NCBI RefSeq assembly: GCF_009724245.1 | Contig: NZ_WNNK01000022.1 | Coordinates: 60,799 to 124,798 of the forward strand | Length of the DNA: 64,000 bases | Reading direction: 5' to 3' | Source of the DNA: Pseudomonas spelaei | GTDB lineage: Bacteria > Pseudomonadota > Gammaproteobacteria > Pseudomonadales > Pseudomonadaceae | In this document: in pieces, positions 18,080 to 26,537 of the stretch | How positions within the stretch are numbered: position 1 is the stretch's first letter | Layout of the letters: every line of letters starts with the position of its first letter | Program-made: the position numbers and the translations under genes | The notes under the pieces: generated by a model | Told to the model about the DNA's origin: nothing | The model's database searches: none | The model's input: only the letters and a program-made list of their open reading frames with translations

Positions 18080-18400
18080 CTAACCACGCTCCGTGGCCGT
18101 GAGGTTCATCTCCTGCGACTCATTGACGAGCCGCATAACCCCATCGCCTCCACCGTCATCGATCGGGTGACAGCGGTCACTGCTACGTCGCCTGCCGTCG
18201 GGATAAACGATAAAAGCCCCGCCATCCTTGCCACACTCAAGCAAATACACCGGCGACAGTTCCCGTGCTTTATCAATGCGCGCATTCAAGCGAACAATGT
18301 AGGCACCCAATGAAACCGTTACACAAATAATCAGCACCACACACAACACCAACTGAGTGGCGTAGCTGGCGCCGACGTCATCAGGACGCACTGGCGACAT
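18080..18400 (-). CDS. Small putative inner-membrane protein
   Basis: A 106-aa frame (MSPVRPDDVGASYATQ...) with one strong transmembrane segment (LVLCVVLIICVTVSLGAYIV) and a polar, Cys-containing C-terminal part. The coding start overlaps the 3' end of the upstream 57-aa frame by 20 bases, so translation may be coupled. No family recognised; possibly the shifted continuation of the upstream frame. Confidence 0.45.
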   Translation of the reverse strand: MSPVRPDDVGASYATQLVLCVVLIICVTVSLGAYIVRLNARIDKARELSPVYLLECGKDGGAFIVYPDGRRRSSDRCHPIDDGGGDGVMRLVNESQEMNLTATERG

Positions 18401-18554
18401 AATACGGCCCTGCCCGTTCAACGCCCTGACCAACCAGAAACCAGCTGCTCCCCCCCATGCGCACCAGTTGCGCTCCCGATGGCAGGACACACGCCATCAG
18501 GCCGAGGAAAATCAGGGCCAACAGAATTCCTTTGACCATCGAAGACAGGTTCAT
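18381..18554 (-). CDS. Short membrane protein or frameshifted relic (57 aa)
   Basis: A 57-aa frame with one membrane helix and then LVRMGGSSWFLVGQG. This resembles the first helix-plus-GGS-x-(W/Y)-(F/Y)-L region of membrane-bound PQQ glucose dehydrogenases, but nothing of the catalytic barrel follows. It may be a remnant of such an N-terminal domain, with the downstream frame (18080-18400) continuing it after a shift. The RBS is poor. Confidence 0.35.
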   Translation of the reverse strand: MNLSSMVKGILLALIFLGLMACVLPSGAQLVRMGGSSWFLVGQGVERAGPYYVASAS

Positions 18555-18692
18555 GACGGTGACGAGCTCTGGATAAGAAGAGCCTCAGCCTAAACAGCGA
18601 TGGGTTAACATCAGGTAAACATCAATCGAAAAGCGTCCGGCTTCCGTTATCCTTCGGACCTCTGAGCAACAAGCGTCCAAGGGGACTTTCCC

Positions 18693-19367
18693 GTGCATAT
18701 TCACCTGCTGTTGGTCGAGGACAACCTTGATCTGGCCACTACCGTCATCGAGTATCTGGAGATCAGCGGCATCGTCTGCGACCACGCCAGCAATGGCCAG
18801 GCCGGTCTTAACCTGGCACTCAATCAGCACTACGACGTCATTCTCCTGGACATCATGTTGCCGCGACTGGACGGCCAGCAGCTGTGTGAACAGTTGCGCC
18901 AGCAAGGCAATCAAACACCCATCTTGATGCTCACCTCGCTGGACGCACTGTCGGACAAGCTCGCCAGTTTTGCCGCAGGCGCCGATGACTACCTGGTCAA
19001 GCCGTTCGAGCTGGCCGAACTGGTGGCCAGGATTCGTGCACTGAGCATGCGGCGCAGCGGCCAGGTCAGTCGTCTGCAGGTCGAGGACTTGGTTATGGAG
19101 CTGACCACTCGCAAGGTCAGTCGTGCCGGGCAGGAGCTGCATCTGTCTCCCATCTGCTGGACCTTGCTGGAATGCCTGATGCGCTCCAGTCCCGAGCCGG
19201 TCACCCGAGAACGTCTCGAAGCAACGATCTGGGGCGATGAGCCGCCGGACAGCAACAACCTCAAAGTTCACATGCATCGACTGCGCAAGACCGTGGACAA
19301 ACCCTTCGGCCAACCCTTGATCCACACCCTTCCTGGCGTCGGTATCCAGTTGACATCATATGCGTAA
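18693..19367 (+). CDS. OmpR/PhoB-family response regulator
   Basis: A 224-aa regulator with GTG start behind AGGGGAC. The receiver domain shows the acidic pair Glu9-Asp10, phospho-acceptor Asp53 (LLDIMLP) and Lys103 (LVKPFE). The C-terminal winged helix (residues about 130-222) includes LLECLMRSSPEPVTRERLEATIWG and VHMHRLRKTVDKPFG. Its stop overlaps the kinase start by 8 bases, so the two are translationally coupled. Target genes unknown. Confidence 0.95.
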   Translation: MHIHLLLVEDNLDLATTVIEYLEISGIVCDHASNGQAGLNLALNQHYDVILLDIMLPRLDGQQLCEQLRQQGNQTPILMLTSLDALSDKLASFAAGADDYLVKPFELAELVARIRALSMRRSGQVSRLQVEDLVMELTTRKVSRAGQELHLSPICWTLLECLMRSSPEPVTRERLEATIWGDEPPDSNNLKVHMHRLRKTVDKPFGQPLIHTLPGVGIQLTSYA

Positions 19368-20937
19368 CGTCTTGAGCCTGAAGTGGGTGATCAGCGGCAG
19401 CTTCCTGTTGCTGATCGCGGTCGTTCTGATCATCTACAGCAAACTGCTGCCCATATACACCCTACGCGGCCTGCTCTACACCGCCAGCGCCATGATGGAA
19501 GAAGAAGCCCAGTATTTCGTCAGGCACTACAAGAAAGACCCAACCACGAAGCCGCCGCACAACTACTTCTACATCGGCGCTATCGGCAAGGACGCCTTGC
19601 CGGAGGACGTCCGTCAGGTGCTGGACACACCGCCGAGCCTGTCCTACGGCGCGGTTCAGGTCTTCGGCGATCTGGACTCCGATGACGACGACGATGAGAT
19701 ACGGGTGATCCTCGTCCAGCCCCTGGGTGACGGCAAGACCCTTTATATGTACGACATTGAGCACGACCATGAAGAAGGCGGCGAAGTCGAGACGCCGCTG
19801 TCTGATGCCTACTTCGACCAGGAGCTGCGCGGAATCACCTTCATCAGCCTGGCGGTGTTCATTCCAGCGCTGATCATCATCGCTCTGCTGGTCTGGTGGC
19901 TGGTCCGACCACTGGGACGGCTGGCCCAATGGTCCACCACGCTGAACAACCCGGACGCCATGTCCGGTGAGCGTCCTGATTTCAGCTTCAAGGAATTCAA
20001 CATTCTGGCCGACGCCCTGGCCCAAAGCGTGAAGCAGGTACAGGCCGCCAGCCTGCGTGAAGGCCGCCTGCTGCGCTACACCAGTCATGAATTGCGCACC
20101 CCGCTGGCGGTGCTCAAGGCCAATATAGAACTGCTGGCCCTGCAGTCCGGCGGCGTCCTGCCATCACCCCTGCAGCGTATCGAACGCTCGGTGCTGAACA
20201 TGCAACTTATCGCAGAGACCTTGCTGTGGATGAGCCGCGAAAATCCCGAGCCACTGCCGGAAGAAGACATCGACCTGAGCGGGCTGGTGGGTGAACTGAT
20301 TGAAAAACACCGTTACCTGATCGGCAAACGGGACATCGAGCTGATTATCGACATCCACAATGAACCTTGTCGGCTGCCCCCCACCGCGTGCCGCATCGTT
20401 ATCGGCAACTTCCTGCGCAACGCCCTGCAATACGCAGAAGAAGGCAACGTGGAAATCAGTTTCAAGTACCCTCAATTGCGCATCGTCAATCAGATCAGAG
20501 AGGCCAAGCCGACGCAGGAGTCAGGTGATTTCGGATACGGGCTGGGGCTGGAGCTGATGCGCCAGTTGTGCGCCAAGTTAGGTTGGCACATTGAAGTCGC
20601 TATCGAACAACAATGTTTCACGGTCACGCTCGACTTTACTGCCGCCCCGGCCAGCACCGTTCCAACCACTGGCGGTACAAACAGTATGGTTGTCTCTCAA
20701 CCCGTCGAGTTATATTTTCCTCCCCTCAATTCGGAGTGTATGAATATGAAGATCACCATAAAACTGCGAGAAGAAAGTGGGATGTCCCACGAAACAGCTG
20801 GCTCGGTCGTGGAGATGTGGGACGTATACCAAGGCGAAGCTATCGTGGGTGTCTATCACGATAAAAATGACGCTATCAAATACAAGGAGTTGCTTGAAAG
20901 CGGGAGACTGGAAGAGCTAGGCCGTCCCAAGAAATAA
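19360..20937 (+). CDS. Sensor histidine kinase with an in-frame C-terminal extension
   Basis: A 525-aa protein. One N-terminal helix, a periplasmic domain (about 30-160) with a run of acidic residues at 108-113 and a His/Glu cluster at 134-142, a second helix (FISLAVFIPALIIIALLVWW), HAMP-like linker, H-box SHELRTPLAVL, N-box GNFLRNALQYAEEG and G-box FGYGLGLELM. A normal kinase would end near residue 427 (VTLDFTAAP). Here the frame continues about 95 residues; the last 65 (from ATG 20740, preceded by GGAG) look like a separate small protein. Paired with the regulator at 18693. Confidence 0.9.
   Translation: MRNVLSLKWVISGSFLLLIAVVLIIYSKLLPIYTLRGLLYTASAMMEEEAQYFVRHYKKDPTTKPPHNYFYIGAIGKDALPEDVRQVLDTPPSLSYGAVQVFGDLDSDDDDDEIRVILVQPLGDGKTLYMYDIEHDHEEGGEVETPLSDAYFDQELRGITFISLAVFIPALIIIALLVWWLVRPLGRLAQWSTTLNNPDAMSGERPDFSFKEFNILADALAQSVKQVQAASLREGRLLRYTSHELRTPLAVLKANIELLALQSGGVLPSPLQRIERSVLNMQLIAETLLWMSRENPEPLPEEDIDLSGLVGELIEKHRYLIGKRDIELIIDIHNEPCRLPPTACRIVIGNFLRNALQYAEEGNVEISFKYPQLRIVNQIREAKPTQESGDFGYGLGLELMRQLCAKLGWHIEVAIEQQCFTVTLDFTAAPASTVPTTGGTNSMVVSQPVELYFPPLNSECMNMKITIKLREESGMSHETAGSVVEMWDVYQGEAIVGVYHDKNDAIKYKELLESGRLEELGRPKK
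20740..20937 (+). CDS. Possible internal small gene inside the kinase 3' end (65 aa)
   Basis: In-frame ATG 20740 (or 20746) with GGAG upstream would give MNMKITIKLREESGMSHETAG...LGRPKK, a compact 65-aa protein with no relation to the kinase catalytic core. Either a stop codon between the genes was lost, creating a fusion, or the module is also translated on its own. Confidence 0.4.
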   Translation: MNMKITIKLREESGMSHETAGSVVEMWDVYQGEAIVGVYHDKNDAIKYKELLESGRLEELGRPKK

Positions 20938-21095
20938 TCGATCACCTGCTGCCGAGTGAGGAGCCCCCCTCGATCAGCACAGGATTACTTCTACGCCCTA
21001 TGGCTATCAGTCCTGGCCCCAGAGTCATCTTAAGCTTGAAATAGCGGCTGGTTGCCGGTATTGGTGGGAATTATTTGGCGCAAGGAAGCCGGACA

Positions 21096-21617
21096 GTGAT
21101 CACGATTCGAGAGGCAACCATTGAAGACCTTCACGTGCTCCGTGATATCGGCATCGAAACGTACCGAGAACATTTCTCTGACATCTGGACCACCACGGGA
21201 ATACAGAACTTCCTAAGCGAGGACTTCTCGGTTTTCGAGCTTCAGAAGTCGATCGAATCACCTACCCGTCATTGCTGGCTCATCGCATTCGACGAAGAAG
21301 GCCGAGCAATCGGCTTCTCAAAGATCAACTGGTCCAAGCCAGCGCCTCTCTCTGCCCAGGTTGGCGCCGAGCTCCAGAAAATTTACTTCCTCAAGTCTCA
21401 GGCAGGTAAAGGCTACGGGAAGCAGTTTCTCAAGTTCATTCAAGACTCAGCGCAAAACCACAATGAAGACTTCATATGGCTGGATGTGCTGAAGACCAAC
21501 TCAAACGCACAACGTTTCTATGAAGGTTTCGGCTTCAGGACGTTGGGTGAAATTCCTTTCAGTACCGACAAGGCCGAAATCGGAATGGTTGTGATGGGCT
21601 GCGACCTTTCCCAGTAG
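21096..21617 (+). CDS. GNAT family N-acetyltransferase
   Basis: A 173-aa acetyltransferase: ITIREATIEDLHVLRDIG at the start, a central beta-strand leading to the acetyl-CoA loop (IYFLKSQAGKGYGKQFLKFI, matching Q/R-x-x-G-x-G/A) and the closing NSNAQRFYEGFGFRTLGE. Substrate unknown. GTG 21096 is preferred (AAGGA 11 bases upstream); a TTG at 21075 is the alternative. Confidence 0.88.
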   Translation: MITIREATIEDLHVLRDIGIETYREHFSDIWTTTGIQNFLSEDFSVFELQKSIESPTRHCWLIAFDEEGRAIGFSKINWSKPAPLSAQVGAELQKIYFLKSQAGKGYGKQFLKFIQDSAQNHNEDFIWLDVLKTNSNAQRFYEGFGFRTLGEIPFSTDKAEIGMVVMGCDLSQ

Positions 21618-21846
21618 AGCCTTTCATACTTTTCCGGTTGGCGGCACTCGTCCTCATCTTGCCTATCATCAGCATGACGCGCTGGAAGTTAGAACCCACT
21701 TTGAAGCCGCGCTGCAGCAATGCCATAGAGCATTGCAGGCGATTCAAGAAAAGTCTGGGATTCGGATGTAGCTCACAAAACGCCTGAACCAGCAAGGACT
21801 GGCACACATACCCATGTATTTGGGATCGATATAACTTGAGGTAAAT

Positions 21847-23553
21847 ATGACCATTGGCGAATTCACGCAACCAGCTGAAATCATCCCACCTGTAAAAGGA
21901 CTGATTGACCCCAACCAAGGGGCTTCTCTTATTCCTTTCGTACCTCGCGGCACAAGCTCCGTACTTTCTACAGTGGAGTCTGCACTGCGGCGCAGTGTCC
22001 ACGCTGACGACTACTGCCTGCCGGGACTTGTCGACAATACAGATGGCTTGGCAAACGCAGTGGCTGCTCTCGGCTCACTTGGCGGAACGGTAGTTCTAGG
22101 TGCTCGAACCTACGTAGCCAGCACCCTTGTCATTCCGAGGGGGGTCATTATCCAAGGCGAGAACCCCTTGGTATCTATCCTGCAACAGCAAGCCGGGTCA
22201 AACGTAGACTTTGTAACGTCAGAAAATTTCGCCTCTTTGACCGGCACCGGCCTGCCAGTCGCAACAGATAGCCGAGTGCCCTCCTGGTTCGGTTTAAGAA
22301 ACATTCAGGTCAATGGAAACAGAGAGAATAACAGTACCGGCCGAGCATGCTGCTTCTATGGCGCCTATACAATCATAGATCACGTTGTTATCGGCTGGGG
22401 TGCCAGCGGCGGCCTATACACTGAGTACGCAACGAATGTATCCAGCAATGCCTCGGTTGCCGATCAAGAAGAAGGCTTCATTCGAGATTTAATTGTCCGC
22501 GACAATAACGGGGACGGCTGGGTAAACCGTGGGCCACACAATGTCCATATGGACAATATCACTGGCATGCGAAATGAAGGCTGGAACTATTTCAGTGAGA
22601 TTCTCGACGGTACGTACAACGGGGCGCCCACCTACTGCACCATTTTGCACTGCTTTCAAGGCGACATGAGCTGGACAAGCGCAAGCGGTCGCAAGCGTAA
22701 GAACATCTATATCGGCACCAATGGTTCGTTCGGCCAAATCACCGTGGATGGCGGCTCATTAGAAATTAACGCCGGCTCGTGCTTGATTTCAAATCTGAAC
22801 CAGTACTTTGGTGGCCAAGGTGGCGACATGGTGACTGTTTCGGGTTCTCGCAACATGATTGGGGTGTGGCGAGGCCTCGCGCGCGCAGCAGGATCTACAG
22901 CCACACCAGACGCATGGGTTGCCAAGATCACGGGGGACTTCAACAGCGTCGGCGTCATGCAAATTTACGACAACTCTGAAGCCGCTGCATTTTCCAATGG
23001 TGTTCTTGTCAGCGGTGTTGGTACCGCAATCGCTGATCTATTTATTCGCGGAACCAAGACCGGCCTGAAAGTAACCTCAAGCCGTAATAGAATCCGTGGC
23101 TGGGTTGCGAACACGTTGGTGTCAGGTTTTGAGTACACCACCCCTGTGGACTCACACGGAGGCAGAAACCGGATCAACCTAGACATATCCCCGTCATCCG
23201 GTGCCTATACGACAGGCAACGCGCCAATAGCAAACTCGGACCGTTTCAATATCGAAGGAACAGGTTTGAGCGGCGGTACCAAATCAACCACTCTATCTAA
23301 AGAGCAGTCTTCCATAGCCGGCGACCTGGACACTGTCGGGGTTAAAACCCTGGTTATCCCACACGGCCTGCTTTACGCGCCTAGACGCCAGGACATCAAA
23401 CCTTCCCTGACAGGACTAACGGTAAAAACACTGGATCTTGGTTTCATACGCTGCTCCGTGGTGGACGCTACAAATATCACTATTGAATATCGGGTAGTGA
23501 CACCCGCCGTAGGCGGAGTCATGAGCATCGCCGTACAAACCGCGGCACAGTAA
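21847..23553 (+). CDS. Orphan tailspike-like / pectate-lyase-fold protein
   Basis: A 568-aa protein with a short N-terminal adaptor-like part (MTIGEFTQPAEIIPPVKGLI), then a right-handed beta-helix pattern: DGLANAVAALGSLGGTVVLGARTYVASTLVIPRG is the opening used by phage tailspikes and exopolysaccharide depolymerases. Further rungs (HNVHMDNITGMRNEGW, ISNLNQYFGGQGGDMVTVSGSRNMIG) and a small C-terminal domain follow. RBS GAGGTAAAT. No other phage structural genes are adjacent, so it is an orphan. It may cleave or bind a surface polysaccharide; active site not assignable. Confidence 0.75.
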   Translation: MTIGEFTQPAEIIPPVKGLIDPNQGASLIPFVPRGTSSVLSTVESALRRSVHADDYCLPGLVDNTDGLANAVAALGSLGGTVVLGARTYVASTLVIPRGVIIQGENPLVSILQQQAGSNVDFVTSENFASLTGTGLPVATDSRVPSWFGLRNIQVNGNRENNSTGRACCFYGAYTIIDHVVIGWGASGGLYTEYATNVSSNASVADQEEGFIRDLIVRDNNGDGWVNRGPHNVHMDNITGMRNEGWNYFSEILDGTYNGAPTYCTILHCFQGDMSWTSASGRKRKNIYIGTNGSFGQITVDGGSLEINAGSCLISNLNQYFGGQGGDMVTVSGSRNMIGVWRGLARAAGSTATPDAWVAKITGDFNSVGVMQIYDNSEAAAFSNGVLVSGVGTAIADLFIRGTKTGLKVTSSRNRIRGWVANTLVSGFEYTTPVDSHGGRNRINLDISPSSGAYTTGNAPIANSDRFNIEGTGLSGGTKSTTLSKEQSSIAGDLDTVGVKTLVIPHGLLYAPRRQDIKPSLTGLTVKTLDLGFIRCSVVDATNITIEYRVVTPAVGGVMSIAVQTAAQ

Positions 23554-23558
23554 AGCGA

Positions 23559-23582
23559 TGCAAGAGGCTTAAGCCTCTTGCA
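23559..23582. terminator. Perfect 24-base palindrome after the tailspike-like gene
   Basis: Two 12-base complementary arms (23559-23570 and 23571-23582) begin 6 bases after the stop codon. Probably a terminator or mRNA-end hairpin; there is no T-run. Confidence 0.55.
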
Positions 23583-23719
23583 CTAAGCCTCCCCTATCAA
23601 CCTCAATAAAATTGAGAGCTTTGCGTGGCATCCAATGTGATACTTAGCCGTATCAAAATAATGCCTACTTTGCCGGCGTATTCGGCTGGGTGCATCTATC
23701 AAGACATAAAGGGTGTTGC

Positions 23720-24403
23720 GTGTTCTTAAGACTCCTCTTCATCGCATGGCTGCTGACGCTTTCAGCTTGCAGTTCTAACGCTCCTGGCTCCTCGACGAAC
23801 GGGGACGCGCCCGGCGAATACCGGGTCAAACGAGGCGATACTGTGCGCTCGATCGCTGCACGCAATGGTCTGAGCTGGAAGGACTTGGCTCGGGCTAACC
23901 AGCTTAGCCCTCCCTATACGCTGGAGGTCGGTCAACGCCTACGTATTGGAAGTACTCGGGCAGCACCCCGTCTCATCGGCTCAACCAGCAAGAGCAAAAC
24001 AGTTTCATCTCAGCGCCCTCTCCCAAAAGAAACCCTGCAGGGTTGGAGCTGGCCGATCCGCGGCGTATTGATCGGGCGCTTCTCACCCACCAGCAAGCTT
24101 AGCCAGGGCATCCGCATTGCTGCCGCTCAAGGGCAACCGATCCATGCCTCTCTGGGTGGCAAAGTGATGTTCGCCGGATACATGCGTGGCTACGGTAATG
24201 TACTAATCCTTCAGCACAGCCCTTCTTACACCAGTACCTATACCTACAATAGTCGGTTGGTGGTCAAGGAAAACCAGATGGTGATCAAAGGGCAGAAGAT
24301 CGCTGAAGCTGGATCCCAGGACACCGACCGTGCTCAGCTGTATTTCGAAATCCGCGCCAATGGCATTCCAGTCGACCCGCAGCGGCTGCTTCCACCGGGT
24401 TGA
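23720..24403 (+). CDS. LysM-LytM lipoprotein with degenerate zinc site (NlpD-like)
   Basis: A 227-aa protein: lipoprotein signal (FIAWLLTLSAC), a LysM domain (residues about 32-78, YRVKRGDTVRSIAARNGLSWKDLARANQ) and a C-terminal M23/LytM domain. The zinc ligands of active M23 peptidases are replaced: the H-x(n)-D motif reads SQGIRIAAA and the HxH motif reads QLYFE. This matches NlpD/EnvC-type amidase activators, which bind but do not cut peptidoglycan. GTG 23720 after AAAGGG is preferred to GTG 23690. Likely a regulator of cell-separation amidases. Confidence 0.85.
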   Translation: MFLRLLFIAWLLTLSACSSNAPGSSTNGDAPGEYRVKRGDTVRSIAARNGLSWKDLARANQLSPPYTLEVGQRLRIGSTRAAPRLIGSTSKSKTVSSQRPLPKETLQGWSWPIRGVLIGRFSPTSKLSQGIRIAAAQGQPIHASLGGKVMFAGYMRGYGNVLILQHSPSYTSTYTYNSRLVVKENQMVIKGQKIAEAGSQDTDRAQLYFEIRANGIPVDPQRLLPPG

Positions 24404-24614
24404 GGATGACTCAATCCCCCAATGGAGCTTTGGCGATTAGCAGATATTCGGCTGATGCATAGGGCGGATGTCGAGGGGGGTATCTGAATATTCTCTTAGA
24501 TCCAGTACGCCAAATTTCTGGGTGTACATACAGACACTAGCGATGCCGTGAGCTTCTCAATTTTATATTTATTGAAAATGAACGATTTAAAGGTAAAAAA
24601 CCTGAAAGCATCCC

Positions 24615-25271
24615 TCAACGCCGCTTTAATGCCTCGTCAATAAGTGATGAGGGATCAATGGCATAACCCTTTTGCCCAAGCAACTTATAAAAATCCTTAT
24701 CCTTATTTTCAAACACTGCTAAGTTCGAGGTTTTGACACCAGCTTTATCCAACTCTTGCAAAAGAAAGTAGATAACATCTCCTTTTGCCCACACAGCTTG
24801 TTTGAAGCTAACACCACTCTCATTGTCAGTGCTGAGTTTTGTAACAAGCGGCGGGCCAATCTTCTTCTGGATCACTTCAACAAAATTGCTATTCTGTGGT
24901 TGCGAATAAACGCGCAACTCATACATTGACAACTTCTCTCCACTCTCAGAAAAATGAAAAACTATCTTGTTTTTCATATTTTCAAATTCGCCAGAAAGAA
25001 CCAAGCCACTATAATTCAACAAGCCCGGCGAAGAGCTTTCCGTTCTTTCATAGCCAAACAATGTTTTCTCTTCTGATGGAGTCGCTTCAACACCAGCCAA
25101 CTCATAGATAGATTGAATACTTTCTTTAAATGTAAGATTTGCCAAATCCAAACGTCCAGAAACGGGCTTGGAATTTTGGATGGTACTTTCCCTAACGCCC
25201 TCATCATTATTTTTCGAAAAGCAAACCGGAGCAATGACAGACAGAAGAATGACGATGGCAATTTTTTTCAT
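24615..25271 (-). CDS. Secreted hypothetical protein, low GC
   Basis: A 218-aa protein with a signal peptide (MKKIAIVILLSVIAPVCFS) and RBS GAGGTAAG. The mature part (LANLTFKESIQSIYELAGV, IVFHFSESGEKLSMYELRVYS) has no motif I recognise. Base composition is clearly more AT-rich than the surrounding chromosome, suggesting recent acquisition. Its position next to another AT-rich gene suggests an accessory patch at 24.4-26 kb. Confidence 0.7.
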   Translation of the reverse strand: MKKIAIVILLSVIAPVCFSKNNDEGVRESTIQNSKPVSGRLDLANLTFKESIQSIYELAGVEATPSEEKTLFGYERTESSSPGLLNYSGLVLSGEFENMKNKIVFHFSESGEKLSMYELRVYSQPQNSNFVEVIQKKIGPPLVTKLSTDNESGVSFKQAVWAKGDVIYFLLQELDKAGVKTSNLAVFENKDKDFYKLLGQKGYAIDPSSLIDEALKRR

Positions 25272-25416
25272 GCCTACTTACCTCATCAATAGTTACTAAA
25301 ATTGGATTTATTAGAAAGGCAATGACCAATTAAGCACAGGGGGTCGCCAAGGTCAAAAGCCACGATGTGTACAAAAACCTCCTCATGGGCACCAACCTGC
25401 AAACTAAAGCACCATC

Positions 25417-25920
25417 TTACCCTTTGTAATCACAATGAATCTGCATACTTTCTGTTTGATTTTGGTGAATTTCAAAGCCGCACCGCTCTAACGTAGTCTT
25501 GACTTTTTCAATAACACGCAGGTGTTCCGCTGCTCTTAGGTGTTGACGGTTCAGCGATGTAAATACACCTAACGGCAGAAACCGTAGTCGCCGTCCATTC
25601 AAAATAATGGAAATATCGACATGCGTGCCATCCACATCATGTCCATTGGAGCCAAATATTTCACTTACTTCCTCTTTGCGCTCTGGATAACATGCGCAAA
25701 ACAGCTTGATCCCCAGCCACCTGGACAGGCTTCTAAAAAAACCGAGATGGCTGTTTTTATTTTCATACCCACGAACAAGTAACAGCCGAATTGACGAGGG
25801 CAACTCTGACTGAACTTCAATTAATTTAAGGAAAACTTCCTGTTCAACTAATACTTTAGAAGATGGCCAGCGGGGCCCAACCTTCAAGCCTTGACCGTCC
25901 CCTTTCAGCAGTGTAAGCAT
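25417..25920 (-). CDS. Hypothetical protein, possibly M15 (VanX-like) peptidase-related
   Basis: A 167-aa protein, AT-rich. The stretch RLLLVRGYE followed later by SNGHDVDGTHVDISI and an ending MQIHCDYKG recalls the zinc site of M15 D-Ala-D-Ala peptidases (H-x-x-G-x-x-x-D then a late His). Spacing between the first His and the Asp is one residue longer than usual, so activity is doubtful. No clear RBS. It may act on peptidoglycan peptides, but this is inference. Confidence 0.5.
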   Translation of the reverse strand: MLTLLKGDGQGLKVGPRWPSSKVLVEQEVFLKLIEVQSELPSSIRLLLVRGYENKNSHLGFFRSLSRWLGIKLFCACYPERKEEVSEIFGSNGHDVDGTHVDISIILNGRRLRFLPLGVFTSLNRQHLRAAEHLRVIEKVKTTLERCGFEIHQNQTESMQIHCDYKG

Positions 25921-26095
25921 ACTATCAAATCTCTAATTTTCAATTAGTGCTTTTTAAAACTTAACATGCGACGCCGTATCCTGTCTTCGAATTTTCACAG
26001 GATGTTATCAACTTTCGCAGCGCATGACGATGGTCAGCGCTAGTACTCGCACAGAGCATTGTAAATTACAAAACCCCTGCACTTTCCCGCACCCA
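25921..26095. other. AT-rich intergenic stretch
   Basis: Holds the upstream region of the M15-like gene. I see no gene or repeat before the terminator at 26099. Confidence 0.4.
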
Positions 26096-26098
26096 ATA

Positions 26099-26132
26099 AA
26101 AAACCCCGTAGACATTAATCTACGGGGGTTTT
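26099..26132. terminator. Bidirectional terminator of a tRNA-Cys fragment
   Basis: An 11-bp stem (arms near 26102-26112 and 26120-26130) flanked by A-run and T-run on both sides. On the minus strand it follows the tRNA-Cys fragment after 5 bases, the normal place for a tRNA terminator. A near-copy is at 28832-28870. Confidence 0.8.
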
Positions 26133-26137
26133 AAGAG

Positions 26138-26185
26138 TGGAGGCCAAAGTCGGAATCGAACCGGCGTAGGCAGATTTGCAATCCG
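26138..26185 (-). pseudogene. 3' fragment of tRNA-Cys, copy A
   Basis: On the minus strand this reads anticodon arm (ATTGCAAAT, anticodon GCA), variable region, T-arm GGTTCGATTCC and acceptor 3' strand ending CCTCCA. The 5' acceptor strand and D-arm are absent. It matches copy B at 28876 in order and sequence. Such 3' remnants are what tRNA-targeting integrases leave at one end of an inserted element. Confidence 0.8.
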
Positions 26186-26224
26186 GGCCTGAAACTCAAG
26201 CGGGCCAAGGCCTGTAGCGATATT

Positions 26225-26300
26225 CAGTTCCGAAACCGAAGCAAAAAGCATCCTCTGGAGGCCGCGTAGAATACGGGCTCTGTCTTTTGTTTCGGAACTG
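26225..26300. repeat. Inverted repeat with long loop and T-run
   Basis: 12-base perfect arms CAGTTCCGAAAC (26225-26236) and its complement (26289-26300), about 52 bases apart, with five T after the right arm. Possibly the end of an untranslated transcript or the end of a small mobile sequence. Confidence 0.5.
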
Positions 26301-26312
26301 TTTTTACCCCTC

Positions 26313-26337
26313 CCCCGGCGTCCTGCCGATCGAACAC
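26313..26337 (+). repeat. Short interspersed repeat, copy 2
   Basis: Same 25-base segment as at 7041 and 29061, with GATCG in place of GACCG. The similarity to copy 3 continues beyond the core: both run on to CTACGCTG and then CACTCCAC. Confidence 0.7.
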
Positions 26338-26537
26338 CAATCCAAAATCAGCTAAAACTCTACGCTGACATGATCACTCCACAATTCTGCTGGTGTGCTT
26401 CACAATAAGCCACTCAATGCCTTTACAAATTGGTGCATTGCCCTGTGACCTTGCTCCGCCACGATTTGCCACCCGATAAACCACAGTTATGTGCATCCTT
26501 TTCTCTGTAGGGGACTCCGGCAAATACAGAGGTGCCC

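Noticed and set aside
21559..22002. 147-codon minus frame between acetyltransferase and tailspike-like gene
   Set aside because: Overlaps both plus genes and has no start signal.
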